Positions 34,001 to 46,875 are shown, counted from the first letter of the stretch. The stretch: DNA of 64,000 nucleotides from Areca catechu (GCA_021397845.1 CM038052.1:143991854-144055853); one strand, 5' to 3'. A program made the numbers and translations. Notes: generated from the letters alone by a model not told the origin.

Positions 34001-35205
34001 TTGGTGTAGGGAAAAACCCACCCCCGGGGTCCTAAAGGTTGAAAGGGAGCAAATTGGCCAAATCTAATTTAGGATAAGCAAGAACTGTATCCGACTACTT
34101 CTATTTTTAGTAGGAGGACCACAATATCCTGGGCACATACTAACCCAATGCCTGCCCAATTTGAAAATAATTGATTTGTATAACAAAATCAATATGTTAC
34201 CGAATCAATAGGAGAGATGAGCCTTATTTCGGGGTGTTCCCTCCCAAAAGCATTCCACCGGTCTTTTGGTTTCATCCTTTGAGAGTAGAAGAAAGGAATA
34301 ATACCTCCACCCCCAGCCTTGTCAATCAACATGCCAAAATACATTCGATCATTGGGACCCTACCGGGCTCAACATCCCACCCTAGGGGCCTATCATTGAT
34401 GTAAACCTCTAGTATACTAAACTTTTACCATGTTTAGCCTTTGGCCTTTCGGACCCAATTCAAATGAAAATTCAGCTATTTGGGCTACTATATTATGAAC
34501 CTTCTGTCAAGATTTCTCTATCTACCTATTTTCGATATAATTAATACTTAATCTTGTTGACCCCCATGTCCTGAGAATCTCTTGCCTAGAAAAGTTCTTA
34601 AGTCCACTAAACCATGGCACTTAGAGTCCAGGATCGACCGGTTATGCCCCATGAATGCATCCACCAAAATGGCTAAATGAAGAATTTATCGACACTTACT
34701 CTCATAAGGCTCTTGCAATAGACAAACAATTAAGTCTCATAATTAAAAGCAGATCTTAGCCATTAAAGGTGCATGGCCCCTCTTTAAACCATAATTCCCA
34801 AACCCATTAAGGCAAATAGTGGGGAGGCATATGAGACAAAACCTTTTATCAATAGGAAGGGGACATCTAAATAATCAAGAATGATTTCATCCTAAAAACC
34901 TGATGGATGATAAAGTCTAATCATTCTCTAGCTACCTTATGACTAATTAAGACATCTCCAGACTACCCCATCAGAATGAGCATAAAGGGAGTTCTCAGTG
35001 AACTCCCCAAAGGTATGCACTCTACATTGACATGCATGTGCTTACACTCTTATTCTATTATTTCATCCTGTGGTTTGAGATATTGACTTGACCATCAAAG
35101 GGCCTTCGCCGGAGCTACCTCTGGCCAGGACTTTTTTTGAAAGTATAGCCACTTGCATCCCCTCTCTAGCCTACTCCAATGTTCGAGCAGACATCAGCAC
35201 CATCA
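34001..35205 (+). mobile_element. Solo Tat-like LTR inserted in Copia B
   Basis: The Copia RT frame is interrupted between KKFGM and ESTKE. Flanks are CCATC (33996-34000) and ACATC (35205-35209), a TSD of 4 exact bases, or 5 with one change. The insert begins TTGGTGTAGGGAAAAACCC and ends GACATCAGCACCATCA. The 3' part (CATCAAAGGGCCTTCGCCGG, AGCTACCTCTGGCCAGGACT) aligns with the LTR at 14953-15915. No internal sequence or second LTR is present. Exact terminal bases are uncertain by a few bp. Confidence 0.65.
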
Positions 35206-36245
35206 CATCCCAAATTTCTTTAATAGCTCTTTGATGTATTTAGTTTGGTTAATAAATATCCCTTCCTTTGTTTATTTGATTTGAAGTCCAAGGAAGAATG
35301 ACAGCTCACCCATCATACTTATTTCAAATTCACCCTGCATAAGCTAAGCAAATTCTTGGCAAAGATCTTTATTAGTTGTACCAAAAATGATATCATCCAT
35401 ATAAATTTTTACAACTAACATATTATCATATTTTTTTTTTATAAAAAAGTTTGTATCTACACTTTCTTTAGTAAACTTATTTTTGAATAAAAAATTACTA
35501 AGTCTTTAGTACTATGCTCTAGGTGCTTGTTTCAAATCATATAAAGCTTTATTTAGTTTGAAAATATAATTAAAAATGTATGACTTTGAAATTCAAAGGG
35601 TTACTCTACCAAAATTTCTTCAAAATTATATCCATTTAAGAAAGTATTTTTTACATCCATTTGAAATAATTTAAAATTCATATGACAAGCAAATACAAGT
35701 AAAAGTCTTATGGCCTCTAATCTTGCTATAGGTATATAAGTTTCATCAAAATATATTTCTTCTTCTTGATTATATCCTTTGATCACTAATCTTGCTTTGT
35801 TTCTTACTATATTATCTTTTTTATCTAATTTATTTCTAAATACTTTTTTGATACCTATGATCGGATGTTCCTTAGGTCTATTAACTAAGATCCATACATT
35901 ATTTCTTTCAAATTGGTTTAACTCTTGTTGTATAGCCATCATTCAATTTGAATCTTTTTTAGCTTTCTCTATGTAATTGGGTTCAATTTGAGAAACAAAG
36001 ACTAGATAATCAAAGGTATCTTTAAATGATAACCTAGTCCTAATATCTTATGAGGGATCACTTATAATTAAGTCTTTAGGATGATTGTGAGTGTACCTCT
36101 ATTCTTTTGGCAAATCACCATGCTCTTTACTTACCTCCTCTTTCTCTTCTTTAATTGGTTTGTCTTTCAAGCTCAATTACTTCATCTCTTTGTTCATTAT
36201 ACTTTTATCATTATCAGCACACTCTTTTTTTCAGAAGGTGAGGGG

Positions 36246-36250
36246 TTAGA
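36246..36250. repeat. Left TSD of solo LTR C
   Basis: TTAGA, repeated exactly at 50368-50372 on the far side of the solo LTR. Confidence 0.8.
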
Positions 36251-37721
36251 TGAAAGAAAAGTGTCCTAAAAGCCAATCTTTATAAGGGCATTTTTGTAAT
36301 CTTCCAACTCTTGTATGACATTATTGTATTAATAAAAGATATTTTGTTTTATCATACTATTGTGTCTTATTTAAAGATTATGATGAACCCCATAGGTTAG
36401 GGCAAAGAAATTAGGGCTATGATGGAAATCATAACAGTGAGATTTAAGTTCCTATAAATCCTAATCTAAAATATTTCTAGTCGTTGGATCATCAATTTGG
36501 AGATCGATGCTTCCAGAAAAACTAGTTTATCCTATGTATGCTCGATGGAGAGGGTGGTTGGTCTCACAGCCACTTGTGTAGAGGCACTAATATAAGGGTA
36601 AGGGTGCTCATTAGGGTATGAGTAGGGTATGAGTTTACTAAACTGATCTGCACCGAGAATATCTTATGGAAGTCTTACTACTTGTCAAGAGATAGTTCTC
36701 ATAGTGGGAGTTATGCAAGTGAACTTTAGATCTGAGATCACTATAGTTCTTTATGCACACTAAGCCATATTTTGGTTCATACTCATTCATGGTATTGAGT
36801 CATGTATGGGGTATTCTCGGATATGGTGGAAGGTGTATGAAGGATGTGAGTGTATCAATAAGGAATCGATCATTCATAGTAAGAGAAAATGTTCTCCCAA
36901 GTAATCTCTTCGATTAATGACTCAGGAAGTCTTTGATCAAAGCAGAATGAGATTAGAAGTGTTTTCTAATCAGTCATCAACGGAGTCTTTATTATCGAAT
37001 AGAGATTCGAAATGACTATGTGCTAGGATTTAATAATTATCCATATCCATCACCTATTCAAGATAAAAGGTGATCAAAAGATTGAATTACGCGGTAACTT
37101 TCTATTGAAGGGTATTTTGGTACTTTTTATCAAATTCTACATCTTTCGGGTAGGCATGATACATTGGTAGATGTCAATCATGTCTTGTAGATTTTCATGA
37201 ATCAATTCGATTGGATTTATGAGTCAATTTAGAAGCTAGTTTGAATTGATAACTTTGGTCAACTTAATTTGACCTAATTAGGTCAATCGGGTTCGATTGG
37301 ATCGAATTGGCTTGGACCTAGACCTACTACTGGCTAGATATGGAACCCCAAGGGTCACACACATTAGAAAGTTGGCCTAGAAAGTCAATTGATATTTTAT
37401 TAGGGTCATGAGATCCTATTTAGTTAGCAGATTACATACTAGCATGAGTAGGCTAACCTAACTCCTAACCCAATTGAATTGGATCTATAAGGTTGCTTAA
37501 TGGGCTAGCCAATTTAAGAAAATCTTAGATTGGGTTGAGTCCAAAGTGGGGCAACAATTATCTGGTTTTATTCAAATTTAATCAGCCTTTATCTAATTTA
37601 TTTGAAGAGTCATAAGTTGGAGAGATTCTTGGCACCAATTTGTTTATGTGCAAGATTAAATGGTGCACAGATGGACCTAGAGTCCTTCTGCTTATGGGAC
37701 TTGGTTTTCACATGAAACAAG

Positions 37722-37726
37722 GCATC
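37722..37726. repeat. Left TSD of Copia D
   Basis: GCATC, repeated exactly at 49433-49437 directly after the 3' LTR. Confidence 0.9.
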
Positions 37727-39246
37727 TGTTGGCTTTAGCCCTTGATTTTGATGACTAACAAAACATTGAGTATATATTTTATACTAATGTTTCAATTGTA
37801 GTTGTGAGTTTCAGGATACAGGTACATCAAATTTTCTATACAAAGGTATCAAACTCACTAATTTTGAAGCTAAGTGAATTTCAGTGTATAAGAAGTCTTC
37901 TCACCTTGAAAATCTCTAAAATGGGTAAATCTGGGCTTTATGAAGAAGATATTGAAGTTTTGTTGAAGAACACTTTGAATTTTGAAGCTTAGCATAGAGT
38001 TTTTGAGTGGCACATACCAAGTGTCGACTCATGATACATGAGGTGTCGACACCTCAGAAGGACAAGCATGCAGAAATCTCTTTGGCATGCCTTGAGTTGA
38101 CTCACAGAAGTCATTTGTCAACTCATGAAGAAGTCAAGTGTCGACTCACAGAAACCAAGTATCGACTCATGGCCTGAGAAAAATAATGATACAGAACTAT
38201 ACCATTTTGAGATATTTTTTGTCAAGTGTCGACTTAGAAAACTCAAGTGTCGACTCATAAAAGTCAAGTGTTGACTCAGAGGTCAACTCATAGCCTGAGA
38301 ACAAAAATGGAATAGAACTCAATTTTTTCAAGATTTATACCTTAAGTCGACTCATGCTGATCCAAGTGTCGACTCATGAAGACTCAAGTGTCGACTCATG
38401 AACAAACTCAAGTGTCGACTCTCGGGTTCTAACAGCAATAACAGTTATAATTTCTGAGAGTCAGATTTGAATCCTACAAGCTCCAAATAGCTAGTTTTGC
38501 TCCACCAACAGTCATAAATCATTTTTTAAATATTTTTGAAGTATTTAAGTCTCACCAAACTCATTCAAGAATAACTAACTCACAAGAGATAAGACTTACC
38601 TTTGAGAACTTCACTTCCAAAGTCAAAAAGAGAGCAAAAGAGAAGATTTTCACTGAAAAAGCTTCCAAGCCTTCAAATCAACATTCCAAAAGTGGTCTTT
38701 GAAGTGATTCCAAAGAAAAGACAAGTCAAGAAATCATCAAGATCCTCAAAGCTTTTACTTTCTACTCTATAGAGAGTTTTTCTGATGCTTTATTCTTATA
38801 CTTCTGAATTTATCTCTTGTGTCTAGTTTCAAGGGTGTTTGAAACTAGATGTTAGGCCCTTCTAAGCCATGAATTGGAATCCAAGCCTTGGTTGGCTTGA
38901 GTAAAGGTTGTTGGTGAGCCAAAGCGAGAAAACCAACTTTGGGTTTGACTTGTGAGCCCTTGAAAACAAGTTGGCTATAATCTAGGTTAATTATAGTAAA
39001 ATTTTTAAGAGATAGCTTGGGAAGTGGATGTAGGTGCTTGGTGTGCACCGAACCACTATAAACCTTTGTGTTTATGTATGTGTTCTTTGCTCTCATGAAT
39101 TAGCTACTTATATTCATTGCATTGCATCTTATTATATGCTCACTTGCATTGCTTCACAAATACTTTAAAGTGCAGCACATATTTGTTTTAAATTTTTTTA
39201 AAAAATCCAATTCACCCTCTCTCTTGGATTGCTATGCTGAGTAATA
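37727..39246 (+). repeat. Copia D 5' LTR, 1520 bp
   Basis: Starts TGTTGGCTTTAGCCCTTGAT and ends GCTATGCTGAGTAATA; the terminal CA has become TA. Around 38025-38420 it has about fourteen copies of an AGTGTCGACTCATG-like motif. Confidence 0.9.
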
Positions 39247-39248
39247 AG

Positions 39249-39260
39249 TGGTATTAGAGC
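39249..39260 (+). other. Primer binding site of Copia D
   Basis: TGGTATTAGAGC, one mismatch (C to T) from the initiator-Met tRNA complement. Confidence 0.85.
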
Positions 39261-39305
39261 TTGGTACTTAGCATGAAGGTCTAACGATCTTGAGTCAAAG
39301 ATCTA

Positions 39306-40325
39306 ATGTCAGCCCAAATAGGTATTGCAATTGTTGAGGGTCAAGCCTCAAACCGTCCCCCACTATTCAATAGCACAAATTATACATATTGGAATACTCG
39401 CATGCGCATTTATATTCAAGCCATTAATTATAATATTTGGAGGACTATTGTTAAAGGTCCTTATTAGCCTACCATCTTGATTAATGGCATTCCCACTCCC
39501 AAATTGGAAGATGATTGGGATGAGAATGTTATTAAGCAAGTTGAGCTTAATGCCAAGGCTATGAACTTATTATTTTGTGCATTAGATCCAAGTGAATTCA
39601 ATAGAATTTCAAATTATCTCTCCACCAAGAAAATATGGGACACACTTGAAGTTATCCATGAGGGTACTCTTCAAGTGAAAACTACCAAAGTTAACATGCT
39701 CATTCATACATATGAAATGTTTAGAATGGAACCATCTGAATCTATTAGTGAAATGTACACTAGATTTACTAATATTGTGAATGGCATGAGAAGCTTAGTT
39801 AAAGTTATTTCTAATGCTGAATTGGTGAATAAAATTCTTAGGTTACTTCCTTCATCATGGGATCCAAAAGTGACAGCAATTGAAGAAGCTAAGGATGTCA
39901 ACTCTCTACCTCTTGAGCAGCTTCTAGGATCTCTCATGACATATGAGTTGTCACTAAAACAAAAGGTTGCGGACAATGACAAAAAGAAGAAGAACATAGC
40001 ATTTAAGTCCATAATTAAGGATGATTCAAGTGATGATTCTGATAAGGAAGATGATGAAGATGAAATGGCTCTCATCTCAATGAAGTTCAAGAGGTTCATG
40101 AGAAAGAAAAAGTATAATTTCAAAAAGAAGCCTCAAAAGGGAGAGCCTAGTAAGGAGAAAGAAAAAGAAAAGGAAATGGAGCAACCCATTTACTTCGAGT
40201 ATAAGAAACCCAGCCACTTCAAGATGGACTGCCCCTTGTTGAAGAAGAGCAGAAAGAAATTAAGAAAGAAAGCGATGATGGCAACCTGGAACGAGAGTGA
40301 GGACTTGAGTTCCGATGAAGAGTAG
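39306..40325 (+). pseudogene. Copia D gag (DUF4219/UBN2), one early in-frame stop
   Basis: ATG at 39306 opens MSAQIGIAIVEGQASNRPPL. The frame is intact except for TAG at 39465-39467 (codon 54), then runs to TAG at 40323-40325. UBN2 features include LLFCALDPSEFNRISNYLS, VNMLIHTYEMF, ISEMYTRFTNIVNGM and SWDPKVTAIEEAKD. A K/E/D-rich linker follows. The knuckle reads YFEYKKPSHFKMDC: both N-terminal Cys are lost, so zinc binding is unlikely. Compared with Copia A gag it is far better preserved, which fits a younger insertion. Confidence 0.85.
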
Positions 40326-40411
40326 CAAGAGATCACAATTTTCTGCTTGATGGCTAATAATGATGAGGTAAAGTCTGAACTTGAAAATGAATTTACTTTC
40401 AAAGAATTGCA

Positions 40412-40920
40412 ATGAAAAACAAAGCACTAAGAAAGCAAAATTTGGAGTTGGTTAAAATAAATGATAAGTCTTTAATAGAAAGTGATTACTTGCTTCAAGA
40501 AAACAAAAAGTTAACTGATAGAATTCTCTTTGGAAAAAAAAAGGAAGATTTGAAAAAGGATAAATCTTTTGCAACTACTAAAAAATTTGCTAAACAAAAT
40601 AAAGAACTTTTGCAAGAAAACAAGAAGTACAAAGATGAACTTGAAAAAGTAAAACCTTTTGTTAAAAAATTTACTTATAGTTTTGAAAAACTCAACATTA
40701 TTTTAAATAATCAAAGAGCTATTTTCAATAAAGCTAGATTATGTTTTAGACCACAAAAATAACAAAAATATTTCAAAATTTTTTTTGTGCCTGCTTCTTC
40801 TGCTATTACTTGTTATTCTTGTGGCAAAGTAGGACATAAATCATATATGTGTGACAAAAGGAAATTGAATCAAGTTAGAAAAGTTTGGATTCCAAAAGGA
40901 ACCATATCTACTAACCCTAA
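40412..40920 (+). pseudogene. Copia D gag-pol linker: coiled coil and second zinc knuckle
   Basis: An open stretch to 40762 is rich in K, E, L and N (LLQENKKLTD, FAKQNKELLQENKKYKDELE) and predicts a long charged helix. The same block is at 19486-19713 in Copia A. After its stop, CYSCGKVGHKSYMC near 40810-40855 is an intact CX2CX4HX4C knuckle. Confidence 0.75.
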
Positions 40921-40973
40921 AGGATCCAAGATGACTTGAATATCTAAAGTCTCCACCTGATTTATTCTTATAG

Positions 40974-41434
40974 GTGTGTCTTGCAACTAACAAAAGAAGA
41001 TTATGGTACCTAGACAGTGGTTACTCAAGGCACATGACTAGAGATGTGGAGCAGTTCTCATCTCTTGAGTATCAAAATAGTGGAAATGTAACCTTTAGTG
41101 ATAATGGAAAGGGCAAAATCGTTGGTATCGGTAAAGTCCATATCACCCCCTCCACTTATATAGATAATGTTCTTCTTGTTGATGGTTTAAACCATAACTC
41201 AGTATTAGCCAATTTTATGACAAAGATTTTAAAGTTATTTTTGAATGTTCCATGTGCATTGTATCTAGTCTTGATGATAATGGCATCAAGTTTATTGATC
41301 ATAGGCATGGCAATATTGACATGGTTGATCTTGATGATCTACCAGTGCAAAATGGTCAATGCTTAGTGGCAATTGAAGCCAAGATCAATGAAACTAGTTG
41401 GCTTTGGCATCGTAGACTAGGACAAGCAAGTATA
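40974..41434 (+). pseudogene. Copia D protease and GAG-pre-integrase, truncated
   Basis: Protease shows LWYLDSGYSRHMTRD, with Tyr in place of the usual Cys after DSG, as in Copia A. A frameshift lies near 41210. GAG-pre-integrase then has DETSWLWHRRLG-like sequence (NETSWLWHRRLGQASI). Copia sequence stops at about 41434, where it is joined to Gypsy 2 gag. Confidence 0.8.
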
Positions 41435-41456
41435 CATGTCCTACCACCAAAGACTT

Positions 41457-41970
41457 AGGCTTAGAGAAAAGTACCTTCCCATGTCCTACCACCAAAGACT
41501 TTTAGACCAGTGGCAGAGATTGACCCAGGGAACCAAGAGTGTAGTTGAGTACATTGCAAAATTTGATGAGTTTGTGATGAGATGTAATGTCGATGAGTCT
41601 GAATCAGTTACCCTGTCTAGGTTCAGAGCCGGATTAAGAGAAGAGATCCAGAAGGAGTTGTTCTTGAGAGAAGTCCATGATTTAAAGCTAGCCTACCAGG
41701 TAGCACGAGATGCTGAGAGATTTAATAGGGGACCAATTTATCGTAGACCAGAACCCCCTAGAACTAGTGCACCTAGTCAGTAGCCAGGACCAAGTCAGAT
41801 GCGACCCAACTGACCCAACCCTAGTATACCTCTGACCCATAGAGACGATAGGGGTAAAGCACTAGAAGTTTAGAGAACCCCAAACCCTAATGCTTTTTGC
41901 TTTAGATGTCATAAGATAGGCCATTATGCTTGCAATTGCCCAACTACAGCCTTACACATTGGAGAATTAG
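41457..41970 (+). pseudogene. Gypsy 2 gag, C-terminal part
   Basis: Reads LREKYLPMSYHQRLLDQWQR, VVEYIAKFDEFVMRC and SRFRAGLREEIQKELFLREV, standard Gypsy capsid sequence. A Pro/Arg/Thr-rich linker interrupted by TAG at 41781 follows. The knuckle CFRCHKIGHYACNC (41900-41945) is intact. The first half of gag is missing. Confidence 0.8.
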
Positions 41971-42029
41971 TGGAGAATAAGTCTGAACCCATAGAGCCCC
42001 TAGATGATTGTGTTGAGGAAGTATATTAG

Positions 42030-45000
42030 GCTGAGGATAATTTGGCAGAGGAATATGAAGGTGACGAGGATTTTATAGAGCCTGACCTTTTGGGAGTAGT
42101 TAGATGCATCCTTACCCAGATTAAGACCCAGGAAGATTGGTGTAGGACTAACATCCTACAAACCTTTGTCAAGTTAGGGGATAAGGTGTGTAAGATAATC
42201 ATAGTTAGTGGGAGTTGTGTAAATGCCATATCCACTAGTATTGTCAAAACTTTAGGCTTAGCCACAGTTCCCCACCCAAATCCCTATAAGGTTTCTTGGA
42301 CAGACTCCACCTTAATTCTTATCAATCTTAGGTGTCTAGTCCATTGTAGTCCTATCAGGAGAAAGTGTGGTATGACATCCTACCAATGAGAGTGAGCAGT
42401 ATTATCTTAGGTTGACCCTAGTTATTTGACCATGATGCAATCCTTTATGGCCGATCTAATTCTTGTTCATTCATGCACTCTGGAAAGAAGTTTGTGATCA
42501 ACCCTACACCACTTAAGGACACTGCCAAGAGAGGATTGAGCCACCTAAAGGAAAAGAAGACTGGAGTAAATTTGATAACTACAAAGGAGATTGAGAAAGA
42601 GCTCACTGAGGGTACACCTGTCTGGATCTTAACCACTAAGGAAATTCAAGAGCCTTCCCAAAAAGAACACCCTCAGGAAGTGGTTGAAATGTTAGAAGAC
42701 TTTAAGGATGTATTTCCCAATGACCTACCTGACCACATTCCATCGCTTAGGGATATCCAACACGCCATTGATTTAGTCTCAGGAGCAACCTTACCCAACC
42801 TTCCACATTATAGGATGAACCCTACCGAATACCTAGAATTACAAAGACAAGTAGGGGACCTCCTTAGGAAAGGATTTATTAAGGAAAGTTTGAGTCCTTG
42901 TGCAGTGCAAGCTTTGTTAACACCTAAGAAAATGGCACTTGGAGGATGTGTGCTGATAGTCATGCCATTAATAAAATCACAATGAAGTATAGATTTCCTA
43001 TTCCCCGATTAGATGACATGTTAGATATGAAGGCCAGAGCTACTATCTTTTCTAAAATTGACCTTAAGAGTGGCTATCATCAAGTGAGGATTAGACCCGG
43101 GGATGAATGGAAGATTGCTTTTAAGACTAAGGATGGTTTATTTGAATGGGTAGTGATGCCATTTGGATTGTCCAATGCTCCTAGTACATTTATGAGAATC
43201 ATGACCCAAGTCCTACGAGCTTTTATAGAAAAATTTGTTGTGGTATACTTTGATGACATTTTGATTTACAGTAGGACTACGGAAAACCACTTAGACCATC
43301 TTAGGCAAGTATGTGCAACCCTTAGGAAAGAGAATCTCTATGCTAATTTGAAGAAATGTGAGTTCATGACCCATAGAGTCACTTTCTTAAGCTTCATTGT
43401 CACCCTTGATGGAGTTTCGACTGATCCTGAAAAGCTCAAATCCATTATTGAGTGGCCTGTTTCCAAGACTGTTCATGATGTTCGTAGTTTCCATGGCCTA
43501 GCCACCTTCTATAGGAGATTCATTTGAGAATTTAGCTCCATTGTCGTCCCAATAACTTGTTGCATTAGGAAGGGTAGTTTTGATTGGACCAACGCAGCCA
43601 ATAAAGCCTTCCTCGAGATAAAAGATAAAATGACACAAGCACCAATTTTGAGGTTACCCAACTTTTTTAAAGTATTTGAGGTCACTTGCGATGCATCCAG
43701 AGTTGGCGGAGTTTTAAGCCAGGAAAACCACCCCATAGCTTTCTTTAATGAAAAGTTAAGTGAGGCTAAGCTTAAATATTCCATCTATGATAAGGAGCTT
43801 TATGCGGTAGTACAAGCTTTAAGGTATTGGAGGCACTATCTTCTACCACAAGAATTTGTCCTATTCTTTGATCATGAGGCCCTTAGATTTCTTAGTTCCC
43901 AGAAAAAGCTGAATCCTAGGCATGCCAAATGGATAAAATACATCCAAGCCTATACTTTTGTCCTGAAGCACCATGCCAAAACTGAGAATAAGGTAGCCAA
44001 TGCTTTGAGTCGTAGATCCTTGCTTCTGAAATCGGTTAGCATTGAAGTCGTTGGATTTGAGAAACTTAAGGATGAGTATGATACCTATCCAGACTTTAGT
44101 GAAATTTACCAGGCTTTGAGACAAGGACCATCTAGTGACCACAGTGAGTATACCCTTCTAGATGGTTATCTGTTTAAGGAGAACAAGCTCTGTATTCCCA
44201 AAACTTCTTTGAGAGATTTTCTAGTTTGGGAGACCCATGCTGGAGGTTTAGCTGGTCACTTTGGTAGGAATAAGACCATTATAGCTATTGAGGACCAGTT
44301 TTATTGGCCAAGACTTAAGAGACAAGTTGCCCAGATAGTAGCCAGATATCGAACTTATGCTGTTGGCAAATAGCAGAAGCAAAATACTGGACTCTATACA
44401 CCCTTACCAGTACTCGATTGCCCCTGGCAGGATCTCAGCATGGATTTTGTATTAGGCCTATGTAAGACCCAGCATAAACATGATTCGATATTTTTTGTGG
44501 TCGATAGGTTCTCAAAGATGGCTCATTTCATTCCTTGCTCTCAAACCTTTGATGCCTCTAGAGTGGCCAAAATTTCTCTAGACGGAGTGGTTAAATTCAT
44601 GGCCTTCCTAAAACCATAGTGTCCGATAGGGATGTTTGATTCACCAGTTACTTTTGGAAAATCCTATGGCATTTGTTAGGAACCAAATTAAAATTTTTCA
44701 TTGCCTACCACCCTCAGACTGATGGACAAAGCAAAGTCGTAAATAGAAGTCTAGGGAATTTATTGAGGTGTCTTGTAGGAGAAAGTCTGGAAAACTAGGA
44801 TTTGTTATTACCTCGTGCTAAATTCGCTTACAACAGCTCTGTTAATAGGTCTAATGGTAAAAGTCCCTTTGAGATTGTCCATGGTTATAAACCTAGGATA
44901 CTTATCAACCTCATCCCTTTACCCTCACATGCACGAGTATCTGAGTCTGTCGAGTCATATGCACGGCATATCCAGGAATTGCATAAGGAAATTAGTAAAA

Positions 45001-45571
45001 GATTCAAATGAGCAATGAAGTCTATAAGCATATGGCTAATTCATGTAAACGAATAAAAGAATTTAATGAAGGGGACTCTATAATGATTAAACATAGACTT
45101 GAAAGGTTTCCATCGGAAACTATGAAGAAACTGCATGCCCGGGGAGTTGGACCTTTCAAAGTAATTAAGAGAATTGGACCTAATGCATATGTATTAGAGT
45201 TACCACCAGATTATGGCATTAGTTCAATATTTAATGATTCTGATATGAAAGAATATAAAGAATCGGCATTAATTCCTAGCAAGCCTTTTGACCTTATCCT
45301 GCCTTTGAGAGCGAAACCCTACCTGAGTGTCCACCAGCAATTCCACCAGAGTGGAGAGAAAGAGTTGAATGTATCTTGGATGACCAGGTGATTACCACTA
45401 GAAGTAAGGGCTATCAACGTTATCTGGTTTGTTTGCAAGGCCGACCAGAATCTAAGGATCCTGGATCACCCGAGAGGATCTGCAGCAAATTGACCCAGAC
45501 CTACTAGAAAGATATCACAGTCAGGTCGATCCTTACTCGACAAGGTCGAGTTCCTCCCATCCGGGAAGAAT
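42030..45571 (+). pseudogene. Gypsy 2 pol: protease, RT, RNase H, integrase, chromodomain-type tail
   Basis: Protease near 42170-42220 reads IIIVSGSCVNAIS, so the catalytic Asp is lost. RT at 42473-43527 has a frameshift near 42940 and then an open stretch with FSKIDLKSGYHQVRI, MPFGLSNAPSTFMR and the catalytic YFDDILIYS. TGA at 43525 ends it. RNase H has FEVTCDASR and ELYAVVQALRYWRHYL. Integrase shows ETHAGGLAGHFGRN, a Cys-to-Tyr change in RYRTYAVGK, and a core split over several frames near 44430-44760. The tail contains RGVGPFKVIKRIGPNAYVLE and a decayed chromodomain to about 45480. Confidence 0.85.
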
Positions 45572-46875
45572 CGGTGTGGGCACCAGGCTCAGGAAGAGAC
45601 TTCAACTGATACAAATTAGGCAAGATTCTCTATGGCTGGAAGATTGAGAGTTCATGTCCTGTAATAAGTTTTTAATTGGGTCTATTAGTCCTGTATTTAT
45701 TTCATTTTGATAATTGAGTCTTGTATTTATTTCAATTGGGTTCTTCATTGTTATTGAGTCAAGAAGAGTTCAGCCAAGTCCAATCTGGTTTCAACACAAC
45801 TAAGTCAAGAAGGCTAGTGGGTGCATGGACCATGGGATCACCAACTTGGAAGCCACTTCATCATTCCTCCTTGCCACATCACCAAGACACCTCACCAAGG
45901 AATGTCTCCCAAGAGAAGAATGAATTTGAAATGGCCCACAAAATCTCCACAAATGCCGCCCCTCTTCATGAGACGCCCACTATTTTTTCCCTTTATTTTG
46001 TTGTTGTTTGAAATATGAATTTGAATTTCAAATGGCTTAGTGGTCTATAAAAAAGGCTCCAAACCTTATTGTAATTATGATGATGAATCAATGCAGAAAG
46101 AAAACTTTTCTTGAAATTTCCCTTGCTTATTAGCTTGGTCCCTTGTGAGAAGGTGGGCGTGAGGCCTAGAGTGATCTTCCCTTCCATCTCCATACAACCA
46201 TCTTAGCTTCATCCCTTCCATCTTACAATCCATATGGCCAACCAAAGGATCCTTACTTAAGTCTACGCTTAGTCTTAATCTCTTCCATCTCCAATGACTC
46301 CAATCCACCAAGGAGTTCTTCATACAATCCGACAAGGAGTTTTCAATCCAAAGATGCCATAGAGGTCCTCGCCAAGACTAGTCCAAGCTTCCCTTCTCAT
46401 TTCAAAGATTCTTCCCTCCATTTCTCATTTCAATCTATCCTCTAATCCCCTCCACATCTCTTTGTTGCAGGATCCCCGAGCTACCAGGTTCCAAAGAAGA
46501 AGGTCTACCATGCAAAGAGCCTGATACAAGAAGCTTTGCAACCTAGAGGAATCTCCTTGTCATCCAGGAACTTTTTCTTTGAGTGTTTCAAGTTCCACAT
46601 TTTAAAATATTGATTGCCGGGTACCCCTCTCTAGATAAGCTTTCAAATCTAAAATGTTAAGATTAACATAGCCCTAATCTGAGTGGTTTCTTAATCACAA
46701 AGGTCGTCCTCTTATTTACTTTGAATGGTTTTATTTCTAGTCAAGTTTAATATTTAGAATCCTATCATGAAAATTCTACTTCTTTACTTTGAATAGCTGC
46801 ATCTATTTACTTCATTTCTCATTTAGTCATTACTAATTCCATTAGGGATGCATATTTCATCATTGTCCCTCATCA
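45572..46875 (+). repeat. Gypsy 2 3' LTR, about 1304 bp
   Basis: Starts CGGTGTGGGCACCAGGC, the counterpart of the Gypsy 1 start TGGTGCGGACACCA with T to C. The right end is placed at TGTCCCTCATCA by comparison with TAGTTCCGCATCA and by similar total length. The end is inferred. Confidence 0.6.

Larger units (their letters stand above)
33266..36250 (-). pseudogene. Copia B RT and RNase H, interrupted by a solo LTR
   Basis: On the minus strand, the RT N-terminal part at 35942-35601 reads MMAIQQELNQFERNNVWILV, IGIKKVFRNKLDKKDNIVRN and FKLFQMDVKNTFLNGY, all standard Copia RT. It continues through a YVDDIIFGTTNKDLCQEFA-like active site near 35390. A 1.2-kb solo LTR (34001-35205) is inserted before ESTKEIGTLMSPSCKLDKDE. 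RNase H fragments (RPDILFSVC, SIALSTTE, LADIFTNPL) run to about 33266 with many stops. Ser/Thr/Lys-rich linker sequence lies at 35950-36250. Confidence 0.8.
41435..46875 (+). mobile_element. Gypsy 2: chromovirus lacking its 5' LTR and most of gag
   Basis: Collinear with Gypsy 1 from mid-gag to the 3' LTR, but diverged enough to be a different family. The left end is a deletion junction with Copia D; the right end is the LTR end at about 46875. It is more intact than Gypsy 1 over RT and RNase H. Confidence 0.8.

Noticed and set aside
38025..38420. CRISPR-like array made of GTCGACTCA repeats
   Set aside because: The repeats are short and degenerate, spacing is irregular, and they lie in an LTR of a plant retrotransposon.
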